Shown one piece after another: positions 41,179 to 51,800 of a DNA stretch of 64,000 bases. The position numbers were made by a program, and so were the translations under genes. The notes beneath the pieces are model-generated. The model saw nothing but the letters and a program-made list of their open reading frames with translations. It made no database searches and was not told the origin of the DNA. The stretch comes from an uncultured Lachnospiraceae bacterium (lineage in GTDB: Bacteria > Bacillota > Clostridia > Lachnospirales > Lachnospiraceae). Where the stretch lies: assembly GCA_959022495.1 (NCBI GenBank), contig CAUEYX010000008.1, positions 35,513-99,512 on the forward strand, given 5' to 3'. Positions within the stretch are counted from its first letter, which is position 1. Each line of letters opens with the position of its first letter.

Positions 41179-42612
41179 TCAGACGTTAATTTCCGCCTTC
41201 ATTCCCAGCACATCCATGTTTTCATTGAGAAGCGGCCGGATGACGTTCTTCAGGTATGCGTCCACCTGTTCTTTTGCACGTCCCACATATTTTGCCGGGT
41301 CCATTGTCTTCTTCAGGTCCTCAAGGCTTAAATTAAACGCCGGGTCCGCGGCAATCAGTTCCAGAAGATTATTCTCCAGTCCTTTTTCCTTTACGTTCTT
41401 TCCTGCTTCCATGGACAGCTCCCGGATTCTCTCATGAAGTTCCTGCCTGTCGCCCCCGGCCTTCACAGCATCCATCATGATATTCTCTGTGGCCATGAAA
41501 GGAAGTTCTGACATCAGGCGCTTCTCGATCACCTTTGGATAAACCACAAGCCCGTCCACTACATTCAGGCACAGATCCAGAATGCCGTCAACTGCCAGGA
41601 AGCTTTCCGGTACGCTCAGACGTTTGTTCGCCGAGTCATCCAGGGTTCGTTCAAACCACTGTGCCGCTGATGTGACGGCCGGGTTCAGCGCGTCTACCAT
41701 CACATAGCGTGACAGGGAGGCAATTCTCTCGCTGCGCATGGGATTCCTTTTATACGCCATGGCTGATGATCCGATCTGGGTCTTTTCAAATGGTTCCTCC
41801 ACCTCTTTCAGGTGCTGGAGAAGCCGGATATCATTGGAGAACTTGTGGGCGCTGGCGGCAATCCCCGCGAGGACATTTAATACTCTCGTATCTACCTTGC
41901 GGGAATAGGTCTGCCCGGATACCGGATAACATGCCTGAAATCCCATTTTCTCCGCGATCATGGGGTCAATTTTATCAATGGTCTCCTGATCTCCGTCAAA
42001 AAGCTCCAGGAAGCTTGCCTGTGTACCGGTTGTCCCTTTTGATCCCAGAAGTTTCAGACTGCCGAGCACATAGTCCAAATCCTCCAGATCCATAGCGAAC
42101 TCCTGCATCCACAGTGTGGCCCTCTTGCCCACAGTCGTCGGCTGGGCCGGCTGGAAATGAGTAAAAGCAAGCGTCGGCTGGGCTTTCTGTTCCTCCGCAA
42201 ATTTCGCCAGCTCCGCGATCACATTGACCAGCTTCTTTTTCACCAGCTTCAGGGCCTCGGACATAATAATGATATCCGTGTTATCCCCTACATAACAGGA
42301 GGTTGCTCCCAGATGGATAATGCCTTTCGCTTTGGGGCACTGCACACCGTAAGCATAGACATGTGACATTACGTCATGGCGCACGATCTTCTCCCGCTCT
42401 TTTGCCACGTCGTAATTGATATCGTCCGCATGGCTTTTAAGCTCCTCGATCTGCTCGTCTGTAATATTTAAGCCCAGCTCCTTCTCTGTCTCCGCAAGCG
42501 CGATCCAGAGCTTTCTCCAAGTACGGAATTTCTTATCCGGTGAAAAAATATACTGCATCTCCCTGCTTGCATAGCGTTCAGAAAGCGGGCTTACATAACG
42601 GTCATTTGACAT
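41179..42612 (-). CDS. purB: Adenylosuccinate lyase
   Basis: 477-residue fumarase/aspartase-superfamily enzyme acting twice in purine synthesis (SAICAR to AICAR, adenylosuccinate to AMP). SSAMAYKRNPMRSERI is the superfamily signature loop with the catalytic Ser, and IIHLGATSCYVGDN and LAFTHFQPAQPTTVGKR are active-site segments. Length is normal. A TATAAT at 42723-42728 (minus strand) may be its own -10, about 110 bp upstream. It lies 233 bp downstream of purF in the same orientation. Confidence 0.95.
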   Translation of the reverse strand: MSNDRYVSPLSERYASREMQYIFSPDKKFRTWRKLWIALAETEKELGLNITDEQIEELKSHADDINYDVAKEREKIVRHDVMSHVYAYGVQCPKAKGIIHLGATSCYVGDNTDIIIMSEALKLVKKKLVNVIAELAKFAEEQKAQPTLAFTHFQPAQPTTVGKRATLWMQEFAMDLEDLDYVLGSLKLLGSKGTTGTQASFLELFDGDQETIDKIDPMIAEKMGFQACYPVSGQTYSRKVDTRVLNVLAGIAASAHKFSNDIRLLQHLKEVEEPFEKTQIGSSAMAYKRNPMRSERIASLSRYVMVDALNPAVTSAAQWFERTLDDSANKRLSVPESFLAVDGILDLCLNVVDGLVVYPKVIEKRLMSELPFMATENIMMDAVKAGGDRQELHERIRELSMEAGKNVKEKGLENNLLELIAADPAFNLSLEDLKKTMDPAKYVGRAKEQVDAYLKNVIRPLLNENMDVLGMKAEINV

Positions 42613-42845
42613 ATTCCTGATCTCCTTTGTCCTGTATACTTATCTCCTGATCCTGCCCGGCGGCTCGCGCGCCTGCTCTGTTCCGGCGGCACTTTCCGTT
42701 TCAGGCAGCGATCTGTCCGTCTATTATAGTAACATTCCCACATCCATCCGGCAACACTTTCTTGCCCGGATGCCTGGCTTTTCAGCAGACCGGACGTTCT
42801 CTGTCCCGGACACGGGATCTGTTATTTATCCAAAACGGACATTCT

Positions 42846-44276
42846 TTATTGTTCAAATGCGTGGCTGATATCATGGCCTGGGACCTCCATGGGATAATTC
42901 CCCGTAAAACACGCGTCGCAGTATCCAAGCCCGCTAACCATATCTTTTAATTTCCCCACCTCCATATATCCCAGGGAATCCGCGCCGATCATCTCCCGAA
43001 TTTGTTCTGTCGTGTGTGCGTGGGCGATGAGCTGTTCGTCCGACGGCACATCTGTCCCAAAATAACAGGGATGCAGGAAGGGCGGTGAGCTGATCCGCAC
43101 ATGCACTTCCAAGGCTCCGGCATTCTTCAGCATCCGGATGATATTGGCGCAGGTTGTTCCCCGCACAATCGAGTCATCCACCATAACAATCCGCTTCCCT
43201 TTTACCACTTCCGGAATCACATTGAGCTTGATTCTCACACTGGACTCCCTGTCGCTCTGCTTCGGTTTAATGAATGTCCTGCCCACGTAACTGTTCTTGT
43301 GAAACGCCATGCCATAAGGGATGCCGGACTGCTCTGAATACCCTTTCGCCGCCACCAGGCCCGAATCCGGCACGCCCACCACCAGGTCCGCCTCCACCGG
43401 GTAAGACTGTGCCAGCGCTTTTCCCGCCAGGATACGGGAATGATAAACATTGACCCCGTCCAGGGTGCTGTCCGTCCGCGCAAAATAAATATACTCAAAA
43501 ATACACCGGGCATGTTTCTCCGCAGGAAGCTCCATGCTCCTGTCTGACGCAATGCCTTCCCGGGTAATGGTGACGATCTCCCCGGGTTCGACGTCTCTGA
43601 TAAACTCTGCGTCCACAGCAGCGATTGCGCAGCTCTCAGACGCGAGGAAATAGGTATTGTCCCTCTTCCCAATACAGAGCGGCTTAAGCCCGAATGGGTC
43701 CCTGGCGCCGATCATCTTACGAGGACTGCTGACCACAAGAGCATAGGCCCCTTTGATCTTCTTCATCGCTCTTTTTACGGCTTCCTCAGCAGTCCCCGCA
43801 TTCAGCCGCTCTCTCGCTACATGGTATGCGATAACCTCTGAATCAATGGTCGTCTGAAAAATTGCTCCCGTATATTCCAGCTCCCTTCTCAGTTCAACCG
43901 CATTGACCAGATTGCCGTTGTGGGCAATCGCCAGAGTACCTTTCACATAATTAATCACAAGAGGCTGAGCGTTCTCCACCCTTGTGCCGCCCGCCGTGGA
44001 ATAACGCACATGCCCCACGCCCAGGTTGCCTTTGAGCTTCGCCAGTTCCTTTTCGTCAAATACATCGTCTACATGCCCAAGTCCTTTCTTTGACAGCACC
44101 CTGCGCCGGCCAAACGTGTCCGTGACCGCAATTCCGCAGCTCTCCTGTCCTCTGTGCTGCAGTGCAAAAAGCCCATAATAGATGGACGCGGCAACGTCGC
44201 GTCCATCCACATCATAGGCTCCAAAGACACCACATTCCTCACCAAGTCCCGTGGAAATCGTTTCTATCTGTGTCAT
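42846..44276 (-). CDS. purF: Amidophosphoribosyltransferase
   Basis: 476-residue committed enzyme of purine synthesis: PRPP plus glutamine gives phosphoribosylamine. A 14-residue leader precedes the N-terminal nucleophile Cys15 (LGEECGVFGAYD), so the leader must be cleaved, as in the Bacillus-type enzyme. The glutaminase domain has VGHVRYSTAGG and AIAHNGNLVN; the PRPP-binding motif is IVMVDDSIVRGTTCANII. Conserved Cys residues near the C-terminus may hold a 4Fe-4S cluster. AAGGAGC precedes the start, only 14 bp after the amino-acid transporter ATPase gene. Confidence 0.95.
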   Translation of the reverse strand: MTQIETISTGLGEECGVFGAYDVDGRDVAASIYYGLFALQHRGQESCGIAVTDTFGRRRVLSKKGLGHVDDVFDEKELAKLKGNLGVGHVRYSTAGGTRVENAQPLVINYVKGTLAIAHNGNLVNAVELRRELEYTGAIFQTTIDSEVIAYHVARERLNAGTAEEAVKRAMKKIKGAYALVVSSPRKMIGARDPFGLKPLCIGKRDNTYFLASESCAIAAVDAEFIRDVEPGEIVTITREGIASDRSMELPAEKHARCIFEYIYFARTDSTLDGVNVYHSRILAGKALAQSYPVEADLVVGVPDSGLVAAKGYSEQSGIPYGMAFHKNSYVGRTFIKPKQSDRESSVRIKLNVIPEVVKGKRIVMVDDSIVRGTTCANIIRMLKNAGALEVHVRISSPPFLHPCYFGTDVPSDEQLIAHAHTTEQIREMIGADSLGYMEVGKLKDMVSGLGYCDACFTGNYPMEVPGHDISHAFEQ

Positions 44277-44290
44277 TTAGATCCCGCTCC

Positions 44291-45076
44291 TTATTCATTA
44301 TTAAAACGTGCTAAAAACTGCCTTGTGCGCTCTTCTGCCGGATGTTCGAACACATCAGCCGGTGTTCCCTGTTCCATAATGCGTCCGCCGTCCATAAAGA
44401 TGACCTGGCTGGATACATCCCTGGCGAACGCCATCTCATGGGTTACGATAATCATCGTCGTCTGCTGATCCGCAAGTCCTTTGATCACCTTTAACACTTC
44501 TCCCGTCAGTTCCGGGTCCAATGCTGACGTCGGCTCATCAAAGCAGAGAATATCCGGCTTGAGTGCCAGCGCGCGGGCAATGGCCACCCTCTGGCACTGT
44601 CCGCCCGAGAGTTGATGGGGATAATTATCCATCCGGTCAGAAAGCCCCATCTGATCCAGAAGCATTGATGCCTCTGCCTCGATCTGCCCGTGAATCTCTT
44701 TTTTTCTTGATTTATAATCCGGCTTTTTCTTTTCCAAAAGCTCTTTCGCCAGCATTACATTCTGAAGGGCTGTATACTGAGGAAACAAGTTAAAAGACTG
44801 GAATACCAGCCCGAAGTGAAGCCGTTTCCTTCTGATCTCGCTCTCCTGCACAGCCGTGGGTTCATCTGCGTCAAACAGCGTCTCTGCGTTTACCCGGATC
44901 ACTCCTCCATCCGGCCTCTCAAGAAAATTCAGGCAGCGGAGCAGTGTTGTCTTTCCGCTCCCCGACGAGCCGATCAGAGATAATACCTGCCCCTTTTCCA
45001 GCGAGAAGCTGATGTCTTTTAATACCTGAGTATTCCCAAATTTCTTGCTTACATGCCGTACTTCCAAAATTGCCAT
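44291..45076 (-). CDS. Polar amino-acid ABC transporter ATPase
   Basis: 261-residue GlnQ/ArtM-type ATPase. Walker A is GSSGSGKTTLLRCLNFLE, the signature is LSGGQCQRVAIARALA, Walker B is ILCFDEPTSALDP, and the switch His is in MIIVTHEMAFARDVS. The start is ATG 45076, eight bases after AGGAGG; a GTG three codons earlier overlaps that site. It energises the permease at 45089-45769. purF follows within 14 bp, so glutamine is an attractive, unproven, substrate. Confidence 0.92.
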   Translation of the reverse strand: MAILEVRHVSKKFGNTQVLKDISFSLEKGQVLSLIGSSGSGKTTLLRCLNFLERPDGGVIRVNAETLFDADEPTAVQESEIRRKRLHFGLVFQSFNLFPQYTALQNVMLAKELLEKKKPDYKSRKKEIHGQIEAEASMLLDQMGLSDRMDNYPHQLSGGQCQRVAIARALALKPDILCFDEPTSALDPELTGEVLKVIKGLADQQTTMIIVTHEMAFARDVSSQVIFMDGGRIMEQGTPADVFEHPAEERTRQFLARFNNE

Positions 45077-45088
45077 ATGCTCCACCTC

Positions 45089-45769
45089 CTACCTGAAATA
45101 CTCCAGTTTTTTTTCAACGCGTCCCAGGAGGACAGTCAGGATGCCGTTAAAAATCAGATAGTACACCGCTGTAAAAAACAGAGGCCAGATCACGCCCGCG
45201 ATCCCCTGATTGCCCTTCATGAAGGACTGACCTGCCCAGATCACTTCCTGGAGCGCGATAATACGGGAAAGGGATGTATCTTTCACTAATGTAATGATCT
45301 CATTTGACATCGGCGGAACGATCCGTTTGATCATCTGAAGAAGTGTGATCTTACAGAAAATCTGGCTTTTGGTCATTCCGAGCACGAGCCCTGCCTCCTC
45401 CTGTCCTTTCGGTACACCCTGGATGCCGCCGCGGTAGATCTCAGAAAAATAGCAGGAATAATTAAAAATAAAGGCAACCGACGCTGCCAGGAACCGGCCG
45501 CTCTCGCCGCCGCCCCAGATATTATTGCCCATCAGCCCCGGCATAAAATAAATAATCAAAAGCTGGATCATCAGCGGCGTACCCCTGATGATCCATACAA
45601 TAATCTTTGTCAGAAAACTTAACGGTTTAAATCGGGACATTGAGCCAAAGGAAATGATCAGCCCCAGGGGAACAGCGCCCAGAAGCGTCACAAAAAACAG
45701 CTTTAAAGTCTGTAAGAATCCTACGTTCAATGCCTGAACAACGATTGGAAACTGTTCTGAAAATTCCAT
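45089..45769 (-). CDS. Polar amino-acid ABC transporter permease
   Basis: 226-residue HisM/GlnP-type membrane protein with about five transmembrane helices. The permease signature region includes FIFNYSCYFSEIYRGGIQGV and GQEEAGLVLGMTKSQIFCKI, the EAA loop that contacts the ATPase. RGTPLMIQLLIIYF is typical of the family. GGAGTTAGG precedes the start. A single permease gene suggests a homodimeric channel. It lies 24 bp after the binding-protein gene. Confidence 0.92.
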   Translation of the reverse strand: MEFSEQFPIVVQALNVGFLQTLKLFFVTLLGAVPLGLIISFGSMSRFKPLSFLTKIIVWIIRGTPLMIQLLIIYFMPGLMGNNIWGGGESGRFLAASVAFIFNYSCYFSEIYRGGIQGVPKGQEEAGLVLGMTKSQIFCKITLLQMIKRIVPPMSNEIITLVKDTSLSRIIALQEVIWAGQSFMKGNQGIAGVIWPLFFTAVYYLIFNGILTVLLGRVEKKLEYFR

Positions 45770-45793
45770 ATCCTAACTCCGTTCCATTATACT

Positions 45794-46621
45794 CTACTGC
45801 TCAAGCAGCATATCCTCCAGGCCGTATTTTTCCGCCAGCTCCTGGATGCTTCCGTCCTCGTAGGATTTCGCGAAGAAATCCTTCAGCTCGTCTGCCAGAT
45901 CCGAACCTTTCCGAAAGCCAACCCCGTACTCCTCGCTGCTTAAATGAACCGTGTATGTAAGATCCGCGTAGCTTGTCCCCTCTCCGATCATAGCGGCTGC
46001 CATAATCAGGTCGATCACTGCCGCGTCAGAAGTTCCTGCCGCCACTTCCATCAAAGCGTCCGCCTGTGCTGTCACCGGAGTCACATTCAGGCCCCTGGCC
46101 TCAAGTTCTTCCTCACCCGCGCTGCCTGCCTCAGCGGCAAAACTTAAATCCGCAAGACTGTCTTCATCCTGATACTGATCTGCCTTGTCGGAAGGCACAA
46201 CAACCACCTGTGCGTTCTCCAGGTAAGCGTCCGTGCACTCCATGGAACTTGTCACTTCTTCTGTCAGTGTCATGCCGTTCCAGACACAGTCGATTGTCTT
46301 TCCGTCCAGCTCCAGGATCTTATTTTCCCAGTCGATCTCAACAAATTCCACATCCACTCCGAGGCTCTCCGCGAATGCAGATGCAAGATCCGCGTCGAAT
46401 CCGACCCACTCGCCGCTCTCATCCTTGTAGTCCATGGGTTCAAAATTTGTGATTCCCACGACCAGCTTGCCCTGATCTTTGACGTAATCCATATCGCTGG
46501 CTTCTGTCTCTTTTCCTGTGTCATCCGCTGACTTGGAATCCTCCTTCTTAGAACCACATCCCGCCATCATAGAAACTACGAGTCCTGCACAGAGCAGAAC
46601 GCTTAATACTCTTCTCTTCAT
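45794..46621 (-). CDS. Amino-acid-binding lipoprotein
   Basis: 275-residue family 3 solute-binding lipoprotein with lipobox MMAGC (Cys22) and an acidic Ser/Lys linker to about residue 45. The ligand-binding fold shows KLVVGITNFEPMDYKDESG, VGFDADLASAFAESLGVDV and SSEEYGVGFRKGSDLADELK. The ligand cannot be fixed from sequence; glutamine or another polar amino acid is expected. It is the first gene of the transporter-purF operon, with a near-consensus promoter upstream. Confidence 0.9.
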   Translation of the reverse strand: MKRRVLSVLLCAGLVVSMMAGCGSKKEDSKSADDTGKETEASDMDYVKDQGKLVVGITNFEPMDYKDESGEWVGFDADLASAFAESLGVDVEFVEIDWENKILELDGKTIDCVWNGMTLTEEVTSSMECTDAYLENAQVVVVPSDKADQYQDEDSLADLSFAAEAGSAGEEELEARGLNVTPVTAQADALMEVAAGTSDAAVIDLIMAAAMIGEGTSYADLTYTVHLSSEEYGVGFRKGSDLADELKDFFAKSYEDGSIQELAEKYGLEDMLLEQ

Positions 46622-46704
46622 GATTTCCTCCCTCGCCGGGAAACCGGCTTTCTACTTTTTTTCTCTACCAATGAGTCACTGTACTACAGTAAAGTTACCA
46701 TTGC

Positions 46705-46733
46705 ATTCTATCACATAGGCCATACCATGTCAA
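46705..46733 (-). promoter_or_regulatory. Promoter of the amino-acid transporter-purF operon
   Basis: Minus strand TTGACA, 17-bp spacer, TAGAAT, about 85 bp upstream of the lipoprotein start. Confidence 0.8.
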
Positions 46734-46806
46734 TTTTTTCTTCCCGATGTCAGTTATCTTCTCCTGCTATGGCTCCGTCATACGATCCGGAAATCTTGAG
46801 AAATCA

Positions 46807-47574
46807 TTATGTATGGCTTCTGCGGTGCTGACGTTTCCACTTTTCCAACTGGGAAGGAGCAGTCTCAGAAGGAAGGCCTCTGCGGATCTCATCCAGTTCC
46901 CTGCGCATCTGTGCATTGATCTCCATGTATTCTTCATTTTTGGTAATGAGAATGTGATATTCTTCCAGTGACATATATTTATAAGAAGCATACAGATACG
47001 GCTTGAGCAGCGCCTTGCCGCCGCACATCTGATACGCCCTGTCATACATGCGCGCCGCCTCCTGATACAGGAACAGCCTTCCGTAAGCCGCGCCAAGCCC
47101 CGCATAAATTCTTCCATAGAACTTATCATCCACAGTCTCATCCTTTTCCTGGTTTAGAATCGCCTGATATACCAGAATCGCTTCCTCCAGCTCACCGCTC
47201 TCCAGAAGGTTATCCCCTTTGAACTTCTGCCGCTCGATATCTTTCTGGTTCTTCAGATGTTCCAGCACATTCTGAATACGGATCATCTCCGGCTCTCTGT
47301 ATATGCGCGAGGCTTTTAGAATCGTCAGGACAAACTTCTCCACGGAGCCTCTCAGCCGGAGTACATCTCTTAACCCTGCCGCCAGCTCTTCCATCCCCAG
47401 TTCTTCATCAAGCCAGTCACAGAGCTGTTCATTCATGATCGTATAGTCGATCAGATAGAGATTATTGCACAGGTAGTAGCACAGCTCCTCAATTGTAAAG
47501 ATTCTGCTGTGTATCCGCGTAATCTCATAAGGATGTGCCGCATGTCTGTCATGACAAAGAATTAAATTTCCCAT
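46807..47574 (-). CDS. TPR-like protein of the DUF5717/DUF5716 operon
   Basis: 255-residue soluble, mainly helical protein. The N-terminal third (EELCYYLCNNLYLIDYTIMN) resembles nothing I know. From about residue 115, GDNLLESGELEEAILVYQAI and GRIYAGLGAAYGRLFLYQEA form TPR-like helix pairs, ending in a charged tail. The start at 47574 is the second of two adjacent ATGs, five bases after AGGAGG. It overlaps the end of the DUF5716 gene by 26 bp, so the two proteins are translationally coupled and probably partners. Function is unknown. Confidence 0.75.
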   Translation of the reverse strand: MGNLILCHDRHAAHPYEITRIHSRIFTIEELCYYLCNNLYLIDYTIMNEQLCDWLDEELGMEELAAGLRDVLRLRGSVEKFVLTILKASRIYREPEMIRIQNVLEHLKNQKDIERQKFKGDNLLESGELEEAILVYQAILNQEKDETVDDKFYGRIYAGLGAAYGRLFLYQEAARMYDRAYQMCGGKALLKPYLYASYKYMSLEEYHILITKNEEYMEINAQMRRELDEIRRGLPSETAPSQLEKWKRQHRRSHT

Positions 47575-48832
47575 CATTGCCTCCTAAATGTATGATCTTT
47601 TCCTCATGGAAATCCGTGGGCGGGAAGAAATCTCCAAATCCCGCGTCACGCACCGTGATCTTACATGTTTTCTCATCCAGAAACAGGGTCTCAATCTGAA
47701 GGCGCATGGAATACTCCGCACGCCGCGGGAACCTCTCAAGTGAAATCTTCTCTGTGCGCACATTCCCCTGGATCAGTGATTCGATGTGGAACTCAATATC
47801 TTCCACATCCTCCATAAGGACCTCCCACTGGTTATTGGACTCATACCAGTGCGCCCCCCAGGAGACAATAGGATACCACATCTCCTGGCCGTCCACCCGC
47901 ATATTCACAGTAATCTGGTCTGTCAGTTTGTCATCCGAGAGATAGACCGGATTCTCGATGTGCATAAACAGCTTCCGATAAGCAGTGTAACACGCGCCCT
48001 TACTGTACAGGTTATTCCCGATAAATGCACGCCTGCCGTTGCAGAGCACTCTGAGGGCCTTTGGATACCAGTTATTCTCAAACCCATCCCCTGTAAGGAA
48101 TACAGAAGAAACGATGCGTTTATCAAACACGCTTTCAATAAATCTGCAGAACATGGCGTCCGCCTCTTTCGCCTTATCCTCATTGAGCACGGGATAAACC
48201 ATTGCCAGTTCCTTCATGTGGGCGCTGGCCACTTCATCCACCGTGACAAAGGTTGTCCGGCCCCCGCCCAGTCCCGGGCGCAGGCGCCTCAGCATATATG
48301 CCCTGATCTCATTTCTGTCACAGCAGAATAGCGCCGCGTCATACTGCCACAGCTCTTTCGGCTGATAGAAAAGATAATTACAGAAGCTCTCTTTATAGTC
48401 CTGGATAAAAATATGCCGTTTATCTATGTTCATGCGCACCGCGATTCCCCGGAGCATCTGTGCCAGCTCCTCCGTGAGCGCGGGTACCGTGAACACAATC
48501 CCCTCAATCTCCGGAAAGGGCTGGAGGGACATCTGGATGAACTGGGAGAGGAGCCAGACCGCGTCATAGGTCTCCTCCCCAAACTCGATTTTGTCCCCGG
48601 CCAGGCTCTTGCCAAGAAGCCTTGTAACCGTAAAGCCTTCCTTGATCGTGACAAGGCGCTTTGCCTCCTTGCCGTATGCCCATGTATCTCTCAGCTTCCC
48701 AATGATCAGCGGGATCTGATAATTGTCCGTATCTACCTCAAGCGTATCCGGCTCCAGCTCCTGTTCATTGTAAAAACTAATCTGGCATGTCTTTTCATTT
48801 ATTTCATATCCAATGATACTGCCTTGTCCCAT
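47549..48832 (-). CDS. DUF5716 protein, Hsp70/actin-like ATPase fold
   Basis: 427-residue protein. The pattern of an actin/Hsp70 ATPase is visible though diverged: an N-terminal hairpin SIIGYEINEKTCQISFYNEQ at the phosphate-1 position, ALFCCDRNEIRAYMLRRL at phosphate-2, SVFLTGDGFENNWYPKALRV as the adenosine motif, and GNNLYSKGACYTAYRKL near the end of the fold. Residues from about 300 form a beta-rich C-terminal domain, like a substrate-binding or partner domain. The key phosphate-binding Asp/Gly residues are poorly kept, so ATP hydrolysis is uncertain. It starts 15 bp after the DUF5717 gene. Confidence 0.75.
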   Translation of the reverse strand: MGQGSIIGYEINEKTCQISFYNEQELEPDTLEVDTDNYQIPLIIGKLRDTWAYGKEAKRLVTIKEGFTVTRLLGKSLAGDKIEFGEETYDAVWLLSQFIQMSLQPFPEIEGIVFTVPALTEELAQMLRGIAVRMNIDKRHIFIQDYKESFCNYLFYQPKELWQYDAALFCCDRNEIRAYMLRRLRPGLGGGRTTFVTVDEVASAHMKELAMVYPVLNEDKAKEADAMFCRFIESVFDKRIVSSVFLTGDGFENNWYPKALRVLCNGRRAFIGNNLYSKGACYTAYRKLFMHIENPVYLSDDKLTDQITVNMRVDGQEMWYPIVSWGAHWYESNNQWEVLMEDVEDIEFHIESLIQGNVRTEKISLERFPRRAEYSMRLQIETLFLDEKTCKITVRDAGFGDFFPPTDFHEEKIIHLGGNDGKFNSLS

Positions 48833-48847
48833 GGAAAGACACCCTCC

Positions 48848-51800
48848 TTATTCCTGTGAAAACATATGATTTGCCGCGGCGTCTTCCAAGGCGTATTCCT
48901 GCATCTTCTTCCGGCGTTCCTTGACGCCGCTCTCCATAAGGATGTCATTCAGCCTTCCGTATCTGCCCTGTTCGCCGGGCTCGGTCTCTCTTACACAGGT
49001 CTCTTTGTCGCTGCGGTAAGAATTCCCGTCTATGGTTTCCTTAAAGTAATATTTGAGTTTCTCATTCGCAAAAAGCACGAATTTCTTCACATAGAGATTC
49101 TCATACATGGGAGTCAAAACCTCCGTCGAATAATCCGCCGGTTCCTCCCCGCCCTTCTGGAGCTGGTAGTACAGCATCACTCTGCTGCCCTTCTGTCCTT
49201 TATACTCGATCAGCGTTTTGTCCCATAACTGCAGCTCGATCAGCCAGTCTTTCTCGTAGGATAGGAAGAACGGGAAATAGATCTGTCTGCCGCACAGCTC
49301 CTGCAGGAATTTCTTCAATGTCCTGCGGGTCTGTGGGCTGTACTCTCTCCCCGCATAATATTTCAGCACAGCGATTTTGCAGATATCAATGGTGTCCTCC
49401 CCCTTTTCATATTCCCGGCAGATGATATCGATCACACTTCGCCCGATCTTGCGTTCCTCAACTACATACTCTCTTGAGACATAGGCAAGATATGCCTCCT
49501 GCAGCCGGAAATACGCGCCTTCCGCGTAATACTGCTCAAAGATCTGTGCCTCCTGGAAGAGTGCTTCCGAGAAAAGCATCTGTGTGAGAATCCGCTCCGC
49601 CAGCTTATGGGTGTGCACCTCATAATCCCGCGCTTCCCTCCAGAGCACCTTCATATCCGGAGTAGCCCCGCAGTAATAGTTGGCAAGATAGGTCAAAATG
49701 ACTTTGTCGTACTGCTGCTTCTTAAACAGTTCAAAACATACATATGTCAGGAAGTCATCATTCTCATAATTATTCTCCCGGATTGTCCTGCTGCACAGCC
49801 CGAGCATCTCTTCTTCCGTATAGTTCTCAAGGCCTTTTTCGTGTACAATCTCCAGCGTCAGCTCCTGTGCCTGCTCCTCTTCCCGGTTTCGCCGCAGGCC
49901 GTTGATATATTTCCTGCACATATCCATGTAACGCAGCTCATAGAAAAGCCGCTTGCTTTCATAGGGAATGGAATCGGTATAATGCCTTCCGTCCTTCGCT
50001 TCCCACACAAGCCTGTCCGTCTTCGCATACAAGAATACGCGGGCCCCGTTATCCGTATAGGGCGCCTTCTGGGTGATGGTCCCATCCTCCGCGATTACAT
50101 GGATATACTTCATATTCGGGACACGGGTTGTAATCCAGTATGCATGGCATACGTCGTACAGCGCTTTGACCCGGTCCGGGTTCATCGCTGACTCAACCAC
50201 AAAACGCTTATAGATAATACGCAGCTGTTCGTCCACATTCCTGCGGTCCAGCTGGTTCCAGGCAAAGGCCTCCATCTCGTCCCTGTAATGCGCGTAGATC
50301 TCGCTGGCTTCGTCCTCGTAGGTGATCAAGTTCGAATACAGAAACGCGCATTTATGGTAGTCCAGCGAGTTACCGTGCATGAAATACAGGTACACGGATC
50401 TTGGCAGGGCCTTGTGGAACTGGGACGGAACAACGGACGCCATGTAATACTCATAGAGCTGGGCAATCTTAAGTTCCGCCTCCACCGCCTTCTGATACCA
50501 CTTAAAATACTTCCGGTCCACACAGTTGCCCTTGATGAGAAGGGTACAGATGGATGTCAGAATCATGGATTCGTGGTATATTTTATAAGAGAGAACAAGG
50601 ACATCGTAAAGATGTCTGTCAAATACCTTCATCTGACTGGCAAGGTTGGCTGTATAAAGTGCCAGCTCTCTTGTCATCAGCTTATGCTTTACCGCAAAGA
50701 GAAGCACACGCACCTCAAACTCTCCCAGCTTTTTCAGGGAAGAACTCTTATCCCGGAAGCACTTGAACGCCTGGAGATAAAACCAGATACTGTGTGATTT
50801 CTCCTCATAGTACTGCTTCTCCAGCGCACGCAGCCTCTCACTGTATATCTTATACTCCGCGTCCACCTCCACAAGCATGCAGAGGACCTTCCAGCTTTCC
50901 GGGTGTTTCATAAATGTCCTGGACAGCTCTTCCGCCACCTTCCTCTGCCCGATCGTATCACTGGACAGAAATGTCGTCAGATAGAGATAGTAGGAGCTCA
51001 GCTCCACGTCTTTTCCAATGGCAAACCGGTTATAATTATAAGACTCGAGAATTCCTTTTGCTTCGATTCCTCTGCCTCCGATCAGACAGATGTGGGCATG
51101 GAAAAGAAGATAAAACTCATTTTTCGAGTCCATCTCCCTCAAGTGATTGATCCGCCTTACCGCCTCTTCCACCCAGTCCGAGAGTTCCATTCTGCCGCTC
51201 TCATACTTCAGATAATTGCGGATGATCCCGGCAAACTCCCTGTCATTGGCCCGTCGTTCTTCGTCCCTCTTCACATCCTTCTCTACCACGACCTCATAAG
51301 TCAGGCACTCATACGGCGACTCTATAATGATTCTGCCGAAGTTGCTCCCCTTGTGAAGTTTATCAACATCCAGAAAGTACTCCAGTCGGTAAGAGTTCCC
51401 GATAAATTCCTCCGTGGTAACTCTTGTATGCTCCACAGTGAGGAAGTCCCCCTCTGTGCGCACATCCATCTCCAGATATCCCCATGTGTTTTTCTTGATC
51501 GTAAAGGTCTCTTTGCGCGCTTCCGTCAGAGAGATAAACGCCCGGCTCTCCTCCTCAAGGGTGAGGAATATCTTCTCCTTCTGCTTGCATCCGACCAGAA
51601 ATTCTTCTAACGCCTGCTGATCCAGCTCCCATTTGCGCATATTGTCGTAGAGCGCCTGTATCCGCTTATCTTCATATTTCAATATCTCGTAAAAATCCCG
51701 GGACCGGAACAGCTTCACTGCCTCAGCCGCATCTCGGAAGGAAAGCTTCTTGAAGTCTTCCAGGCTCTGAATCTTTCCGTAGCTTGTCATTACAAAAGGT

